The notes beneath the pieces were generated by a model that saw nothing but the letters and a program-made list of their open reading frames with translations, was not told the DNA's origin and did not search any database. Shown here piece by piece: positions 62,616 through 64,000 of a stretch of 64,000 nucleotides of DNA. How positions within the stretch are numbered: position 1 is the stretch's first letter; each line of letters starts with the position of its first letter. Origin of the DNA: Helichrysum umbraculigerum (taxonomy: Eukaryota; Streptophyta; Magnoliopsida; Asterales; Asteraceae); assembly GCA_949592205.1 (NCBI GenBank), contig CATIUR010000004.1, positions 9,427,001 to 9,491,000 on the forward strand, written 5' to 3'. The position numbers were made by a program, and so were the translations under genes.

Positions 62616-64000
62616 TACATAAATAAATTAATAGTACTTTAATTTTTAACTTAAATTATTTTATATATACGTGGATACGTTAGTATAAGATTAAGATTTG
62701 AGAATAATTTACTATTCACGTTTAAGTATGTATAGTCTTACTTCAAATTATATAAACCTCTTCATAATGAAAAAACTAAGTAAATAGAGATGTCTAATTG
62801 ATTAATTGCATTTAATTTAAATGATAGATAATGAAAAAATAAAATAAATAGAGGGGTCTAATTGATTAATTTAATTTTAATTTTATTGATGATGTCACAA
62901 GTTCAATACATACATAGAACTTATGTAGCGTGATCCTTAGCTTTGTTTGGCAATTACGTTCTATAATTTTGATCGAATTTCTATAATAGCATATTAACGC
63001 ATAAATTGAACTGAAAAGTAAACACACTCTAATAATAATTTGGTTTATTTTGGTTTTCATTCTTTTATTTTGTTTGGATGGTTTGATTTTAACTTTTTCT
63101 CTTGCAAGAACGTTGATAACAAACAATACTTTTGAAAATCGAATATCAGTTGATTTTATCTATTTAGTCCGGTTTAAAAATCGAATTACTTGAATGAACA
63201 ATCGATTCTCATGCAATTTTATGTTAAACGTGAGAGTCTCAATTACCCCATAATATCAATTGAGTACCTTTATGAATAGTAACTTTTTTGTTTTTTGTGA
63301 CACATTAATTTATATATATATTTTGATTCTAAATCTCTTTAATATATTATAATAGAGTATATATTAGGTTGTCATTATAAATTAAGGCAACTCTAATTTA
63401 ATCTCAACCCTTCATTAATTAACCTTTTTAAATCAAAACCATTGATTATCTCCAATATAAATGACAACCTAAATAGTAAATGTCTATTCCTCAAAAGTCC
63501 TAATTGTCCCTTCTTAAATATTACAGATTTGTTTAATAATTTAATTAAATTTAAGTTTAAGGTTTATTTTAGAAAAAAAGAAAAAATCAAAACAGTGAAA
63601 AGCATAAAATAAAAAACAAGCTATGCCACGTCACCTAATACTCCTCTATTATCTCTTCAAAAACAAAACAACCGGCTACTGCAAAAACCCTACTATCAAA
63701 CCTTTAAACAAAAATACGGATCTAATACCCTGAATAATTATCGTCTTTCAAAATCTGATCAAACCCGGGTCTGCTTATCATCGTTTTCCAAGATCGTCTT
63801 CCAATATCCGATCAAAACCAGCCCTACGCCAAATTGAAACGCCGATGGTCTATACACTCTACACATAATCGAAACACCCTGCTAATTCTTAAGGTTTGGA
63901 TGCTATTCAGTCTACTTTCAATTATGTTTTATTATTTTGATTATTTGAAATTTCAAGGTTATAAACATTGATATGAAGACATCTGGACTTAGATTTGTAT
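62616..64000. other. Intergenic; possible 5'-UTR exon at the right edge
   Basis: 62616-63600 is AT-rich without a gene. From about 63640 the sequence becomes C-richer (ACCCTACTATCAAACC, CAAACCCGGGTCTGC), and CTTAAG|GTTTGGATG near 63892 could be a splice donor. This may be the untranslated first exon of a plus-strand gene beyond the window; there is no coding evidence. Confidence 0.3.

Overview
The window is AT-rich nuclear DNA of a flowering plant. It shows spliced genes with GT-AG introns, plant-only gene families, tRNA-primed LTR retrotransposons, MITEs and long (TA)n and (ATT)n microsatellites. Gene sequences and repeat style suggest a eudicot, possibly Asteraceae; that placement is inference only. 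No species can be named from the sequence.

Layout. 1-4.1 kb: a plus-strand gene for a 1146-residue plant protein with an acidic/polar N-terminal part and an RS/RG-rich C-terminus, function unknown; a decayed copy of its last coding segment lies just downstream. 4.4-14.5 kb: AT-rich intergenic DNA with several small transposon remnants (Tourist-like and Stowaway-like MITEs, Helitron-like 3' ends, a short poly(A)-type retroposon). 14.5-20.4 kb: a complete, very young non-autonomous Ty3/gypsy element (TR-GAG type) with nearly identical 2.2-kb LTRs, a 5-bp target duplication and an intact gag but no pol; each LTR carries four perfect hairpins. 23.0-26.3 kb: a four-exon BEL1-like homeodomain gene. 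27.4-30.0 kb: two related terminal-inverted-repeat elements. 30.4-31.2 kb: a broken fragment of a plant YY1-type zinc-finger gene. 32.2-37.4 kb: a complete 19-exon golgin candidate 6 (p115/Uso1) gene. 38.5-40.7 kb: a complete six-exon CSN5 gene on the minus strand, convergent with the golgin gene. 40.9-44.7 kb: a hAT-like MITE, an ~80-bp minisatellite and a Tourist-like MITE.

45.1-62.2 kb is a stack of insertions. A decayed site-1-protease (SBT6.1) gene fragment is followed by a decayed minus-strand Ty1/copia element. The copia RNase H region is split by a 12.1-kb Athila/Tat-like Ty3/gypsy element (47040-59163, CTCAG target duplication). The copia integrase/RT spacer is separately split by a tRNA-derived SINE with a poly(T) tail. 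The Athila-like element has no pol but keeps two long intact ORFs; one is unrecognised, the other resembles ATHILA ORF1/plant transposon proteins and appears to have its own promoter and 5'-UTR intron. Its LTRs carry arrays of the palindrome CCGTATACGG just upstream of the TATA box.

The host genes look like an ordinary euchromatic neighbourhood: signalling (CSN5), vesicle tethering (GC6), a developmental transcription factor (BEL1-like) and an unknown protein. The most novel material lies in the two non-autonomous LTR elements.
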